NCBI RefSeq assembly: GCF_032854445.1
Contig: NC_088295.1
Span: forward strand, 87,257,836 to 87,321,835
Reading direction: 5' to 3'
Origin: Liolophura sinensis
Lineage: Eukaryota; Mollusca; Polyplacophora; Chitonida; Chitonidae
Length of the DNA stretch: 64,000 bases
Program-made: the position numbers and the translations under genes
Shown: positions 26,401 through 39,900 of the stretch, one piece after another
Layout of the letters: each line of letters starts with the position of its first letter
How positions within the stretch are numbered: the stretch's first letter is position 1
The notes under the pieces: model-generated
What the model was told of the DNA's origin: nothing
The model's database searches: none
The model's input: only the letters and a program-made list of their open reading frames with translations

Positions 26401-28073
26401 CATTTACATGTAAGTGACCCAGCTTATTATGGCATTCCAGTGACAAACAAACATGTTCATGTAAGTGGCCCAGCTTATTATGGCATTCCAGTGACAAACA
26501 AAGATGTACATGAAGGTGGCCCAGATTAGTATGGCATTCAAGTGACAAACAAACATGTACATGTAAGTGACCCAGCTTATTATGGCATTCCAGACACAAA
26601 CATTTACATGTAAGTGACCCAGCTTATTATGGCATTCCAGAGACGAACAAAGATGTACATGAAAGTGGCCCAGCTTATTATGGCATTCCAGTGACAAGCA
26701 AACATGTACATGAAAGTGGCCCAGATTATTATGGAATTCCAGTGGCAAACAAACCTGTACATGTAAGTGGCCCAGCTTATTATGGCATTCCAGTGACCAA
26801 CAAACATGCACATATAAGTGGCCCAGCTTATTATGGCATTCCAGAGACAAACAAACATGTACATGTAAGTGGCCCAGCTTATTATGGCATTCCAGAGACA
26901 AACATGCACATGTAAGTGATGCAGCTTATTATGGCATTCCAGTGACAAACAAATGTGTACATGTAAGTGGTCCAGCTTATTATGGCATTCCAGAGACAAG
27001 CAAACATGCATATATAAGTGGCCCAACTTATTATTGCATTCCAGAAACAAACAAACATGTACATGTAAGTGGCCCAGCTTATTATGGCATTCAAGAGACA
27101 AACATGCACATGTAAGTGGTGCAGCTTATTATTGCATTCCAGAGACAAACAAACATGTACATGTAAGTGGTGCAGCTTATTATGGCATTCCAGAGACAAA
27201 CAAACATGTACATGCAAGTGGCCTAGCTTATTATGGCATTCCAGCGACAAACAAACATGCACATATAAGTGGCCCAGCTTATTATGGCATTCCAGTGACA
27301 AACAAACATGTACATGTAAGTGGCCCAGCTTGTTATGGCATTCCAGACACAAACAAACATGTACATGTAAGTGGCCCAGCTTATTAGGGCATTCCAGAGA
27401 CAAACATGCACATGTAAGTGATGCAGCTTATTATGGCATTCCAGTGACAAACAAATGTGTACATGTAAGTGGTCCAGCTTATTATGGCATTCCAGAGACA
27501 AGCAAACATGCATATATAAGTGGCCCAGCTTATTATTGCATTCCAGAGACAAACAAACATGTACATGTAAGTGGCCCAGCTTATTATGGCATTCAAGAGA
27601 CAAACATGCACATGTAAGTGGTGCAGCTTATTATGGCATTCCAGTGACAAACAAATGTGTACATGTAAGTGGCCCAGCTTATTATGGCATTCCAGAGACA
27701 AATGAAAATGTACATGTAAGTGGCCCAGCTTATTATGGCATTCCAGTGACACACAAACATGCACATGTAAGTGGCCCAGCTTATTATGGCATTCCAGTGA
27801 CGAACAAAGATGTACATGAAAGTGGCCCAGCTTATTATGGCATTCCAGTGACAAATGAAAATGTACATGTAAGTGGTGCAGCTTATTATGGCATTCCAGA
27901 GACAAACAAACATGCACATATAAGTGGTCCAGTTTATTATGGCAATCCAATGACAAACGAACATGTACATGTAAAAGGCCCAGCTTATTATGGCATTCCA
28001 GTGACAAATGAAAATGTACATGTAAGTGGCCCAGCTTATTATGGCATTCCAGTGGCAAACAAACATGTACATA
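26401..28073. repeat. 51-bp minisatellite, about 33 copies
   Basis: Unit of 51 bp: gtacatgtaagtggcccagc, ttattatggcattccagtga, caaacaaacat. Because 51 is 17 codons, it gives long frames (VHVSGPAYYGIPVTNKH on +, HVHVCLSLECHNKLGHL on -). Some copies lack 4 bp and switch frame. No start, promoter or conserved protein supports coding. Each unit contains an acceptor-like attccag and a donor-like catgtaagt. Confidence 0.97.
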
Positions 28074-28227
28074 TATGTATATTTACATATACTGTACTTA
28101 TACACTTTTGCTTTAATGTTGTATTTACTGCACTGGAAGAAAAGTGACTCTAAGGATTATGAAAAGTAGATGGTTAAATACACATGCTAAATAATCACAT
28201 GGCCTTCTGTGTGATATCTTTCTTTCA

Positions 28228-28360
28228 ACAACCTACAGATGGTCGTGGGTTTGCCCGAGGCTCTGCTCGGTTTCCTCCCACCATAATGCTGGCTGCTGTC
28301 GGATAAGTGAAATATCTAGAGTATGGCATTAAACACCAATCAAATAAATAAATAAATACC
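28228..28360 (+). mobile_element. SINE, 3' half
   Basis: acaacctacagatggtcgtg, ggtttgcccgaggctctgct, cctcccaccataatgctggc, aacaccaatcaaataaataa. The tRNA-like head is absent. Confidence 0.82.
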
Positions 28361-29643
28361 GTGTGATATCATCAGTTTTCAGAAAATCTGTCAGGAACAT
28401 GTTTTTATTTCCCAAGGAAGGAAAAGAGAAAAAGGAACTCTCTTGAACCCTTTTATCTAGTCCATTGTCCCAAAGGTGCTCCTAGTATCTTGTGTAGCGT
28501 GTAAGCTTTGTGCAGAGTGTGTATTGTTCAGATGCTGAGGACTTGGCGTCCATTGTCATTGGTCAGTGTCATTGGTCATCACTGGGATACAGTGTGATAG
28601 CCATTGCTGTGGAGAGCAGCCCCCACCTCCCCTTTCCCTGCTGGTTATTGATGTTGAATTGCCTGGACATTACATGCTGATGCTGTTGCCTCCGCAGCTG
28701 ATGTATTGTACATGTACATTTATCTGTACAGCTTTGCCGGCTGCCTAGAATATCCAGGTCAGTTCTATTGGATCTTTGGCTAACACTTGTAATGGTCATC
28801 CGGTCAGGAGAACTCTGCCCACCCCTGCCCCCTGCCTGGCTCCAGCTAGCACTTACGTCTGCAGGGCGGTATTTGTGAATTCCACTGCTGCATGACTGAT
28901 GGGAACAACTTGACAGTGGGTGGAAAGTGGCGAGTAGGTAGGTTAAACATACATGTAGTTACGTGCAGGTCACCATTGCTTGATGGCTTGCCCCTCCATG
29001 GCTATTGTGTTCCTTTTTCCTGCCAACTCACACTGCAGCTTATGAATGTTCCGATGTTTACTTGTAAGCTTAACTGCACTTGAACCCTTTCTGGATTTTC
29101 TTTGCTGGTTTGACCAGTCCATTGATTTTCCTCCAGTTTACGCCTTTTCTCTTTGCATTTCCGTATCAGTCGTTGTGGGCCAATATTGCCTTCTACTCGA
29201 GGAAGCAGTCAGGCATGCTACATAGTTATAATCTGTTATAGTAATTATCCCAGTGGGAAGGCTGTAGAGCTTGTGTCTTCTGATCACATGTAGATCATTA
29301 TGCATTAGTCTGCGACATGGGTGTAATTCCAGGGAATCTGCAGCCACTACATGAACACAGATGACGGAGCAGTTGCTAGGCCTTAGGGGAGGAAGTGTGA
29401 GCGCTAGAGTGGCTACACTTCGTGTCTTATTATCTCGCGAATACAATAAGGGGAGGAATGGCTGGTGGCATGTAACAGGTTACTGCCTGTTCACATATGT
29501 ACACAGCATGTAGGACCCAGCCTCAGCCCTGATCTTTGAAAATCCCTACTCCAACCCTTCCTCTGCCAGCTGATTCGCCAAAGAGCTGTTTCCTGCTTTG
29601 TCTAACACTTGTGTCATTTTCCAGACTTAAAAGAGTACTTATG

Positions 29644-29735
29644 TCTGTGGTTTGTTAACAGTTTCCCTAGGGAAAAACTGGTTCACATTGTTTTTGTGGG
29701 TTGTTAATGGTTTCCCTAGGGAAACACTAGTTCAA
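29644..29735. repeat. Two-copy duplication of about 50 bp
   Basis: gtttgttaacagtttcccta and gggttgttaatggtttccct are the starts of two adjacent imperfect copies containing tccctagggaaa, itself a palindromic core. Confidence 0.75.
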
Positions 29736-30204
29736 GTTGTGTTTCTGGACATGCCATCCAGATCATCCTGCGTAACATGTTTTTGTGTACAATCCCTTTA
29801 TACATATTCCACATCTGGGTCTTTATGCAGATGAACACTGATTCCACTACAACAATCCTCTTCTCACCTAAGGGCATGGCTGTCTATCACCTGCTGGAAT
29901 TGGTTCCATGAGAGCTTTAGCAGCCTGCTATCACCCATATATACATGTACTTGTAATGTATTTATGTTTTGACACAAACCGCCTTTTTGACCCCTCCTTT
30001 ATTTCCTCCAATAATACTGCATAGGAATTGTTAAGCTTTCCCCAAGGTCATACAGTCATGAAATTGGTTAAAAACCTTGCCACTCGAATCTTGGGGTTCA
30101 ATTCCTTCTTGGATCATTCTTCAGTTCAATTCCTTGTTGGATCATGCCTAAGAGCAATTGGTTGTTCATGTAACTTTCTTACCTGGCAGCCAACATAGAT
30201 GGGA

Positions 30205-30260
30205 TATAAATATATATATATATGTGTATATATATATATACACACACATATGTGTGTTTG
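30205..30260. repeat. TA/CA-rich microsatellite
   Basis: Runs of (ta)n broken by tgtg, then (ca)n: tatatatatatatgtgtata and tatacacacacatatgtgtg. Able to fold back on itself. Confidence 0.9.
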
Positions 30261-31512
30261 TACATGTATGTGTGAAAATATATTTATTGTGGATAGGTGC
30301 CTGGGTACTTCATCGCAGAGTTTGAGTGAGACAACACAACACATGTTACTGCATGTACCTGTGCATTGTGCTTTGCCTGCCCGAAGAAGACACTTTTGTT
30401 TCATGACAGAAAATTTTGAAAGCAACATTTGGAAACCTGACACCATGCAGGCAAACAAGCACAGCAATGATCTTGTATTTGAAAGGTGCCTTTAATAGTT
30501 ATTTTCCTTCAGATTTCATTAATTGTTTGTAGTAAATGTATTCAAGTGAATGTCAAAGCTTATGCTTGGTATACATGTAGTGTTTCAGTGCAGATTATCA
30601 GGTGATTCACAACTTTATTCTTAGTATTATTTAGTATATGTGAGCTGTCTACAGGAAATGAACTCATGCATAATGACAGTATTGTTGAACAGAGCTCGCC
30701 AGGTTCTGTCTGATCACAACACACCTACCAATCACCTACGTGTATCTATATCTTCTTCTACTACCTGTACAACCATATAAATGATATACCTTGTGTGCTT
30801 GCGTCTGTATACGTCTTGTATGGATGTGTGTGTATGTGGAATTGAGTACTAAAGTATACACCCTGATTCCTGTATTAAGACACTGTGCATATATGCAATA
30901 ATGTTAGGCAGGATTACATGCTGATGTGTAGGTGGACTTCTATCGAGAGCACTTAGTTTCTTTGTTACATTTATCTCAATATACCTGTCACAAGATACAA
31001 GGTGTGTAGGTTGATGAAACAGTTGACTGTCTTTAGACTGTGCATGTGGATGGTACATGTACTCACTACTGTTACACAGTTAAAGCATTATCATTAAGGA
31101 ATCCTCTGGTTTGTGACATCTCAAGCTGTTGCTTCAGCCAACATCATCCATTGCATAGTCGTCACAGTCCCATTTGTAGTGCTTATCTGCTTCACTTACA
31201 TACTAAATATTCAGGTATAGCTATTTAAAAAGCCAAGAGTATATCTTAGTGTCAGTGAAAGGGCTGGTATGGATGTGAGCATATAGTTAGGCCCCATTTA
31301 TTGATGCATCAGAAGCTTGTTTGTTAGTTGTCCGTATACATGCACCCACGCACACTTATGTACATGTATATAATGTGCCAGCATTTATAAAGACAGTACT
31401 AGTCACATGGTCACATGCATGATGTACATATCCCAGCCAACATTTGTGATTTGTTCATACTGGTTGTAGCAATGGTTAGCTATTGTTGACTCTTGTTTTG
31501 TGATCGTTACAG

Positions 31513-31672
31513 ATTCAGCCAGATGGGATGAGGCGGTTACCCAGTGTTTACAGACCCATGTCTCACTAGATTACCAGTGAGAACCGTTCACCTGGATTAT
31601 ACCTGTCCATGTTCATGGCAAACCTACGCTCGTTAAGTTTCTGCCAGTGATCAGTAGGACAATTTTTAGCAG
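31513..31672 (+). other. Candidate non-coding 5' UTR exon of the DGK gene
   Basis: A 160-bp non-repetitive stretch bounded by an acceptor-like gatcgttacag and a strong donor AGCAG/gtgagt at 31673. If spliced to 33864 it leaves an in-frame TAG just upstream of the start codon, which supports 33879 as the start. It holds short upstream ATGs. No conserved protein is encoded. This is inference from splice signals only. Confidence 0.35.
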
Positions 31673-31899
31673 GTGAGTACTAGACTTAATCTTCAATATT
31701 CAACTTGAAAAGAGTTTTGAAAATGTAATTTGTGTCCACAGGGTATGAATTTAAATAGTTTTTATGTAACATTATAAGTATTGACATTGACAATTAAAAT
31801 TCGATGATCAAGACGTATATAAGGCTCGGTGGTGAGACTTGCAAATCCATTCATGAGGCTCACAGGGTATGGGTTCAGTCCCAGTCATGGACGGCCTTG

Positions 31900-32046
31900 T
31901 GTTCTCACTGTTCGTGGGGCCTGGGTGAGAATGAGTAAAGGTTGATACCTGTGAAACCATTTGCACAATCTTCTGTTCTCACTGCTCATGGGGCCTGGGC
32001 AAGAGTGAGGAAAGGTTGATCCCTGTGAAACCGTTTGCACAACTTT
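31900..32046. repeat. Tandem duplication of about 72 bp
   Basis: Two copies beginning tgttctcactg, each containing ggggcctggg and aaaggttgat, and ending accatttgcacaatct or accgtttgcacaactt. Confidence 0.85.
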
Positions 32047-33878
32047 GCATTTGTTGAAGAACACTTCATATGTTCCATCAATATGTATGGTGGGCAAGAA
32101 AAGCTGTCAACTTTCCCGATGTGCTAAGGGTAAGATATACACTCCACTTTCCTCCACAATTATTAACAGTCAACTAACTACTGTACATGTATAAAATACA
32201 TACAATAAATACAACTTCATGTAAGTATTAAATTCAAAATTGGCTTCACAGAACTGACCTCTGGGCATGTGCATAGAGAGATGGTACATGTGTTGAACAT
32301 GTCGTATACTCATGCTGAAGTTTAATCACCTAAATTTTTCAAAAATGGGCATATTTTTGAAACTGAAGAAATATTATTACATTGAAATGATATTCAGATT
32401 GTCCTAGTCCATCAGTCGTACGTACTGTACATGTGTAGGTGTTGCATGTATGCTACCATTGATGTTGTGGCTTCCCGCTGTACTGATTGTCAGATAGGTA
32501 GAAATGGGCAGCAGTTTCCTCCTGTAGGATTACTCAGCTTCCTTACCCACTCAACCTCACTATCGTCAGGCTGTAGGGTGAAATATTCTAATATTTACAA
32601 ATAGCATCAAACAGAATGACACTCTACATAGTGTTGCAGTTCTGGAGAAAAACTTGTTGTTGTGTTATGACAGCTTTGAAAAGTTATCAGAGAGTTTATT
32701 TACTGTGGACATGCCTGCAGGAATATACATGTATGTAAATATTGTAGTAAGTTATTTTTACTGTGATACTGAAGCACTCAATGTTTGAACAGAGGAAGTT
32801 TGAGACAGGCAGAATGTCATAGAACTTTATATATTTTGATAAGGATTTTTTTTTCTTGGGTGGTGGTGGGGTGTGGGGAGGCTTGTGTTAAGTTGGAATA
32901 ATTACGAAGTATTCCATGTCCATGTGATACAAACACTTTTTCATCTAATTAGAACATAATATTGAAAACTGTTGGGATTTCAGTCAGTAAATCTGTTAAT
33001 TTTTAGTCTAATAGGTCTATTCCATATGATTAAAGTTAATATGCATAAGTGTCCATCTACAGTCTCTGGCTGTCTATTCGAAGTTACCAAGCTTCACGTT
33101 CAGGCATCCATTTTTGTTTTGGGGCATATAGGTAATAAAGCTCTTGAATGTGCTTTGCACACCTAAATTCATACTTGCGAGCTCTTGATTGTGTCAGACT
33201 TGTGTTATTAGCACACCTAGAGTTGGCTTCAGGAGTATGAAGGTGTGGGAGTGTGAAAGCATGCCTCAGATTCAAAGGCTTCCATGTATGGAGTGCTAGT
33301 CATCTGTAATTTCCACCCACATTTTTTGCTAATTTGATGAATCTGATTCCAATTCCCGTTTCCTTCAGCTTGTATCAGGAGTGTACAAGCTGGTGGTTGA
33401 AGGCGCTGTTTCCCTCTGCTAACTATAAATCTTTGAGATAGAAATCTAAGAGCACTTCACCTCATTGTAGCTTAGACTGAAGAACTTTACGGTAGTCATT
33501 TTACTATTATTAAGCTGGTATAATTTTTATGGTAACCATGTTGGCAATCTGAAGCACATGTATTTCACCATATCCTGCCATTCTACTATTCTGCGCCTTA
33601 CTGGAGCATAGAGCTCTCCCCATTTGGAGTGTGGAATGTGGGTGTAGATATACATCTGTATTGATTACATTATGAGGGTCTCTCTATGACAACACCAAAA
33701 CAGTGCATGTAATGTGTTTTGTTTTATCAGATTTAAATCAGTATATAATTCATCATATTGTTTGTGATTTTAATAACCATATTTGTTCAGCTTTTGTTCT
33801 AGAGAGAGTTTTGTGTCAGCCAGACATGTGTTATAACAGTAGCATTGTGTGTTCTCTCAGCAGGTGAACTCTGCAGAC

Positions 33879-33948
33879 ATGGCCATGGGTTACCAGTGGC
33901 AGAAACTCAGCCCATCCGAGTTCCATCAACTCCAGGAATACACATCTT
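33879..33948 (+). CDS. Dgk: DGK coding exon 1: start codon and start of recoverin-homology domain
   Basis: Residues 1-23 plus one base. It contains [14 protein letters not shown], the conserved opening of type I DGKs. The ATG at 33879 has G at -3 and G at +4. A second in-frame ATG at 33885 is closer to the motif, but the first gives a length like that of vertebrate DGK beta. The exon is preceded by a tandem acceptor (ctcagcag, exon start 33861 or 33864), which only changes the 5' UTR by 3 nt. Donor gtgagt at 33949, phase 1. Confidence 0.93.
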
Positions 33949-36900
33949 GTGAGTATTACCATACTATATTTGCTTTACTCGCCCCAAAATAAAGGTTGTG
34001 AAATATATACCTTGTTAACAAACCTCAAAACACGTTTCTATGATCAGCTTCAGGCAAAATGAGTATGTTTAACTTTAGTGATGGGCAAAATTTTATGTTC
34101 AATACAAGTGCATGTACCCTGTATTTGACCAAAGTTTAGTGTAGATGTATTTATAAAATATTTGCCCAGAAGTACACTGATTTGAGAAACCAAAATACAT
34201 TCTCTGGATTTAATTTCTCCCTTTCATTGCCATGCCTGAATGTTGCTCTCCCATGTTTATAATGTTTGTTTATAGTGTGTAATAATTGCATGATATTTTA
34301 AACAGACTCCTCTAAGAAACTCAAAGATGTATTGGAAGAATTTAATGGAGATGGAATCTTGTCTCGCTATAACCCAGAAGAGGTGAGCTTGCTGTGCATA
34401 ATGTTAACATTTACCCTAGTGCCAGAGAATAGAGGGAATAGGTAGGCCCATGGGTGTAGACATGATGGACATGTAATACCATTAACATTGTACAAATGAA
34501 CATGTAGTCCAGTGCCAGGGAGTCAGGGAATAGGTAGGCCCATGGGTGTAGACATGATGGACATGTAATACCATTAACATTGTACAAATGAACATGTAGT
34601 CCAGTGCCAGAGAGTCAGGGAATAGGTAGGCCCATGGGTGTAGACATGATGGACATGTAATACCATTAATATTGTACAAATGAACATGTAGTCCAGTGCC
34701 AGAGAGTCAGGGAATAGGTAGGCCCATGGGTGTAGACATGATGGACATGTAATAATATTTGTTACTTGATGGTTTGGCTACTTGCTGATGGATTTGATAC
34801 TTTGTGGTTTGGATACTTGCTGATGGATTTGATACTTGATGGTTTGGATACTTGCTGATGGATTTGATACTTGATGGTTTGGATACTTGCTGATGGATTT
34901 GATACTTAATGGTTTGGATACTTGCTGATGGATTTGATACTTGATGGTTTGGATACTTACTATTGGATTCGATACTTGGTGGTTTCAGTACTTGCTGATG
35001 GGTTGGATACTTGATGGTGGGTTGGAGACTTACTTGTGGGTTGGATACTTGATGGTGGGTTGGAGACTTATTTGTGGGTTGGATACTTGATGGTGGGTTG
35101 GAGACTTACTTGTGGGTTGGATACTTGATGGTGGGTTGGAGACTTACTTGTGGGTTACTTGCTGACAGCTTTAGTGTTGGTGGTTGAGCCCCTTGTCTAT
35201 TTCGTAAGCTCCGTTCAGAGGAAGCAATTTGTCAAATGCCACAATCACTTGAAAGAGCGCATGTTCTATTTTCATTCTAGCGGGAAAATTTGATGGGTTG
35301 ACTCGACAGTGGCACCACTTGAACATTGCTTTAGATACCTACTGATGGGTTTGGATACTTGTGGATTGGATTGGATACTTGTGGGTTAGGTTGGATACTT
35401 GTGAATTAGGTTGGTTACATGGTGATTGCGTTGGATACTTACTCTTTGGGTTAGGTACATGGGGATTAGATGTATAAATCTTCATGGGCTGGATGCTTTC
35501 TGTGGGATTTGTTTGGATACTTCTTGACAGGTTGGATACTTGCTGATTGGTTTGGATGCTTCATATTGGTTGAGTACCTGCTGATTGGTTGAGTACCAGC
35601 TGATTGATTTGGATTCTGATAGGTGTGATGGTTGTGTTGGATACTAGGTTGATGGTGAGGGAGGGAGAGGGGGAGGGGAGGGCTCTATGTCTTTGTACAT
35701 TAATTTGAGTCATGACAATCTTATCCTACATTTCACTGATGTGTTATGGTTTCATGTTTTATTGTTATTAATATTATGTGCTCATGAATTCCAGATCTCT
35801 GTTGCATTTCACACATTAGAGCCTGGGCGCCTGATTAAGTGGTTTCTCTCATGGCTATCTTGTATGTTTCAGCCCATCGATTATGAAGGGTTTGCCTTGT
35901 TCATGGAAACCTATATGGAAGCCAAACTGCCCGAGGATCTATGCAAACACTTGTTCTTATCGTTCCTGAAGACACCTACAGATGGAAGCTCAAATCTTGG
36001 TAAGGAGAAGATGCGCGATGGTGTTATGGTGCTATCCCAGTCATGTGGTCCCATGATGCACACGGCAGGCGATTCGCATCATGAGAAATCTGAAAAACAT
36101 CATGGACTCCTCGCCGAGAAATTGCACGGATTAACCGAAAAATTACACGGCCTTGGCCACCTAGGTGGTGGTGAGAAGGGGCACAGTCGTCATGATAGCA
36201 GCGGGGGTGACTCTGGCAAGAGAAGCCGGGCAGGTACTAACCACTGACTCACCTTGGTCTTACCCTCTAAGGCTGTGCATGCAGCATGGTGGCAAACCCT
36301 TACAATATTTTACTGAGCATGTTTGGCCAAATTTTCATTTCAAGCGCATGCATTTTTGCCCAATGTTTTTTTAATATTTGAAGAAAAAAATGACCAGTGA
36401 AAATGCCATACCTATTTGTTTCCTGGCAGTTGCCTTGATTGGTGCAGGGGATTTTGCCTAATCTGTTTCTGGTGAATGCATTCTTGGATTTGGCTTATTT
36501 TCATACTTTTTTGTATTTGATACTTGTGTGTTTCATTCTGCCTGGCTATTCTGGTTTTTGCATGCAGTTTTCTTACATTGGTGAAGTTGGTCTGGTTAAA
36601 TTTGCTCTATGTGAGAATTCTAAGCAAAATTGTCTTCTTATAACACTTCAGGTTGGTATATTTCTCTGTCAGTGATATCATAATTCCAAATCATATTAAA
36701 ATCAGAAGTCTTATAATGGTTCTCTGGTGTAATAGCATAAAATGTAAATCTGAATTCTATTCAAATGTACATTAGTCTTGTTATCCATTGATAGAGATGA
36801 TGCCATTGGTTCTAGCATGTCAATAACCTGTTTGATGTGGTTTGCATGGTCTCTGGTTGCTGGGCTGAGTTTTGAGCTAACCAGCTGGATATCTGCATGA

Positions 36901-39900
36901 CCGTGCTTCTTACCACCACCTGGAAGGTCTCCCCAAACCTACATTTTTGTTTCCTTATCATTTTTTTTTAAAAAAAGGAGGTCACAAGGTATGTCTTGAT
37001 TTTATTTAGAATTTTGAATGCTGTAGTAGGTAGATTTATAGTATACATGCATCCCATGTAATGGTGTATGTATATTTTCTGTTTAAAACAGGCATTTTCT
37101 GTATTTGTGTATTTCATGTGATCAAAATAATACAGATTCTTACATTTATCTGTATATTACTGCCAATGACAAAACCGTGAGTACATGTAATTACAGTTGC
37201 TCTTTGTACCATGCAGTATACATATACGTTAAAGTTACTGTACTGGACCTAAAATTTGACTAAAATGGATAAAATAAAGTTTGGCTGATTCTGAGAAGTA
37301 CATTCATCATAGAAATATAATGTAAGAGTTGTATGGATGGTAAAATGATTTCAGACTGGAGGATATGAGTTTCATCATTAAAGTAAGAAGTTGTGATCTT
37401 TATTTGCCTGCAGAAAACCAGTTTGGTGATTTTTTATGGCAGATATAGGAATTACATTTATTCTGATAATACATTACGAATGTTTCATCTATTGAGAGTG
37501 TAATGTCTTATACCAGGAGTTATAATGCAAATCTGAATGTTATGAGACAGAAAATCCCCATGTAGAATCACTAGACATGGTGGTGTCTTAACTGATAAAT
37601 ATTGTCAATTTTTTTTTTCTTCATATCATATTTACATGTACATGTATATACACATGGTGTACTTACCTTGTCGCACAAGCAACGCCACTATAACCTGACA
37701 ACACTAGACTCATGTAAGGCAGCCAGGTAAAAATTTGTAAGAGATTTACAGGTACATGTACCTTTTTGCTTCTTCTAAAACTCCATATCTTTAGCAGGTA
37801 ATTTGTGAGTGAAATGTTATGTTTTTGTTCAGACTATGTACATACATGTACATAGCAACACAGATAATAAGAATACAGTATGATGTACAGAGAGTAATTC
37901 ACTTGCACTAAGATTGTGGTCCGCACCCAACACATGAACATACATTATACATGTGTGTAGAGTGCATATGTGATTCGTCTTGAACTGTTGTTACTTGCAG
38001 GTAGACAGTGTGACAAAAATCAGGAAATTAATTTTGGCTATATTAGCAAGTAATTAGTGTATGGTGGGATTTGTGTATAAAGCTTGCACCTCATCCAAGT
38101 GTTGAATTGATTACACCCAAGTTGAGGTTACAAGAGAATACAAGAGCAGTGGGATTTAGGTATCGATAAGGAGAAAAAAGCCACTCTCCCAGGTGGGGGG
38201 ACTGTTGATTGGGTTTGATGTGTATATCTGATATAGACGACGTGAACCATGTGAGTGGAGAGTGGGCCCCCTCTATATTTATTCAGTCATCAATCAAGCT
38301 GTAATACCCAGGGTAATAAGGCTGATTAGACGAAGGCAGAGCCAAATTGTATAGATCTATTAAATAAGCATTTGTCAATAAGAATAGGGACTAGTATAAT
38401 TATAAATACCATGGAGGCCTTGTGTCTCCATTCATTACAAAGTACACCTCTTCAATCACTTCACTGCCTTTAGAACTTTGTAATCAGGTGTGACTATAAA
38501 GTAACCCTGGGGTCTTATGGCTTTAGCATAAGAAAAGAAGAAAATAAAGGTTTATTATAATTTTGAAAGAAGTCATAGACATGAAAAGGTCTATTGATAC
38601 GCTTACTTTTGTTCAAAGGATGTTCGAACCATGATCAGGGTTTTCTTTAAGGTGCTTTTTTACATACAGTACTGTGAGAGAAATGATAAGTAAGAGTCAT
38701 GTTTTTAAAGGATTTAAAAGGTTTAGCCCTAAAGTAGCTGATGTTTCCATTGACATTGTGTGGGTGTATGTTGTACAGTGTAGGTGATTGCTGACACATG
38801 CAGACTTCTGCATAATGCACCCAAAGCTCATATGGTATTACAATGTCATCAAATGCCAGACTGGAGAAAAAAAAATCTAAAATAATAATAAGGACACTTA
38901 ACATTTATCTCTCACTATGTTTATTACATAATTGAAGTGTGGTGTTTTAGTGGAGAAATGCAGTGGTTGAGATTGTAATCCTGGTAAAGGTTAGAGGTCA
39001 GCCTGTGCAGGCATATGCAGCTGATGCAATCTGTTAAACATGCATGGCAGGTATGCTTTAATGTGATTAGTCAGAGATGAGCAGGTAGGCCAGATGACAG
39101 TCCACTAATGATGGAAGCTTCCATGTGATGGCAAGGCGTGTCTAACCAGAACAGATTATCGGAAACTCTGAGATATTTATGCTTTTGATGTAGCTCTAGA
39201 ATAGCTGGTATAATTATGTCCTATCTACTTACTGTGGATCAATCACTTGAAAAAAGATTGTCAGGAAACGATTGCTAATTGATATAAAATTAATCAGCCT
39301 GAGAATGGCCTTCGACATTTTACAGGCTGGTGCTGTCTAAAGCGGTTCTGACGTTGCCAGTAATTAATGGGTCTTCACTGCCTTGATAAAAGATTTTCTG
39401 AAATAGCAGTGAGCCGGAAAAAAAGGAGGTATCTGATGTAGATGTGGGAGTAAGCAGAGGGGTTAGTACCTCATGCTGAAACTCATTAATAATGATCTAT
39501 GTATGCATTATTTAACAGGTTTGAAGTGGTTATCTCGTGGACACGTTTGTGATGAGTATAGGTTACCTGTCCTTGCCCCGCAGTAATCAACTTTTTGTGA
39601 CTCAGCAGTATGAATGTCTTTGCATCATAGACATGTAAATTATATGACAGGAAAAATAGGCTCTTTATTTTTTCCCATGAAGCAAATCTAAATATTTTAC
39701 CCAAATTGGGAGTGTCAGCCTCACTCAAGCCTTACAGCACAATCACATTAATGATTAGGCATTGCACAACACTAGTGCATATATTCATATTACATTTTAT
39801 TATTTATTTATTTGTTGATTTTCCATTGGGGATTTTCTGGGGATTGATGTTTTATGTTTGAGATATGCTACACAATCCATAATTTAATAGCTGTCTGAGT

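Larger units (their letters stand above)
28074..33878. other. Region before the DGK start codon: no other gene recognised
   Basis: Single-copy sequence. 28540-29460 is relatively GC-rich and complex and could be a promoter or first-exon region for the downstream gene, without direct proof. It holds a SINE tail, a TA-rich microsatellite at 30208-30255, a two-copy 68-bp duplication at about 31900-32046, and the possible UTR exon at 31513-31672. Positions 33864-33878 are probable 5' UTR joined to exon 1. Confidence 0.5.

Noticed and set aside
26378-28147. Frames of up to 230 codons on both strands with 17-residue repeats
   Set aside because: A 51-bp unit automatically preserves frame. No start context, promoter, splice partner or conserved protein, and both strands are equally open.
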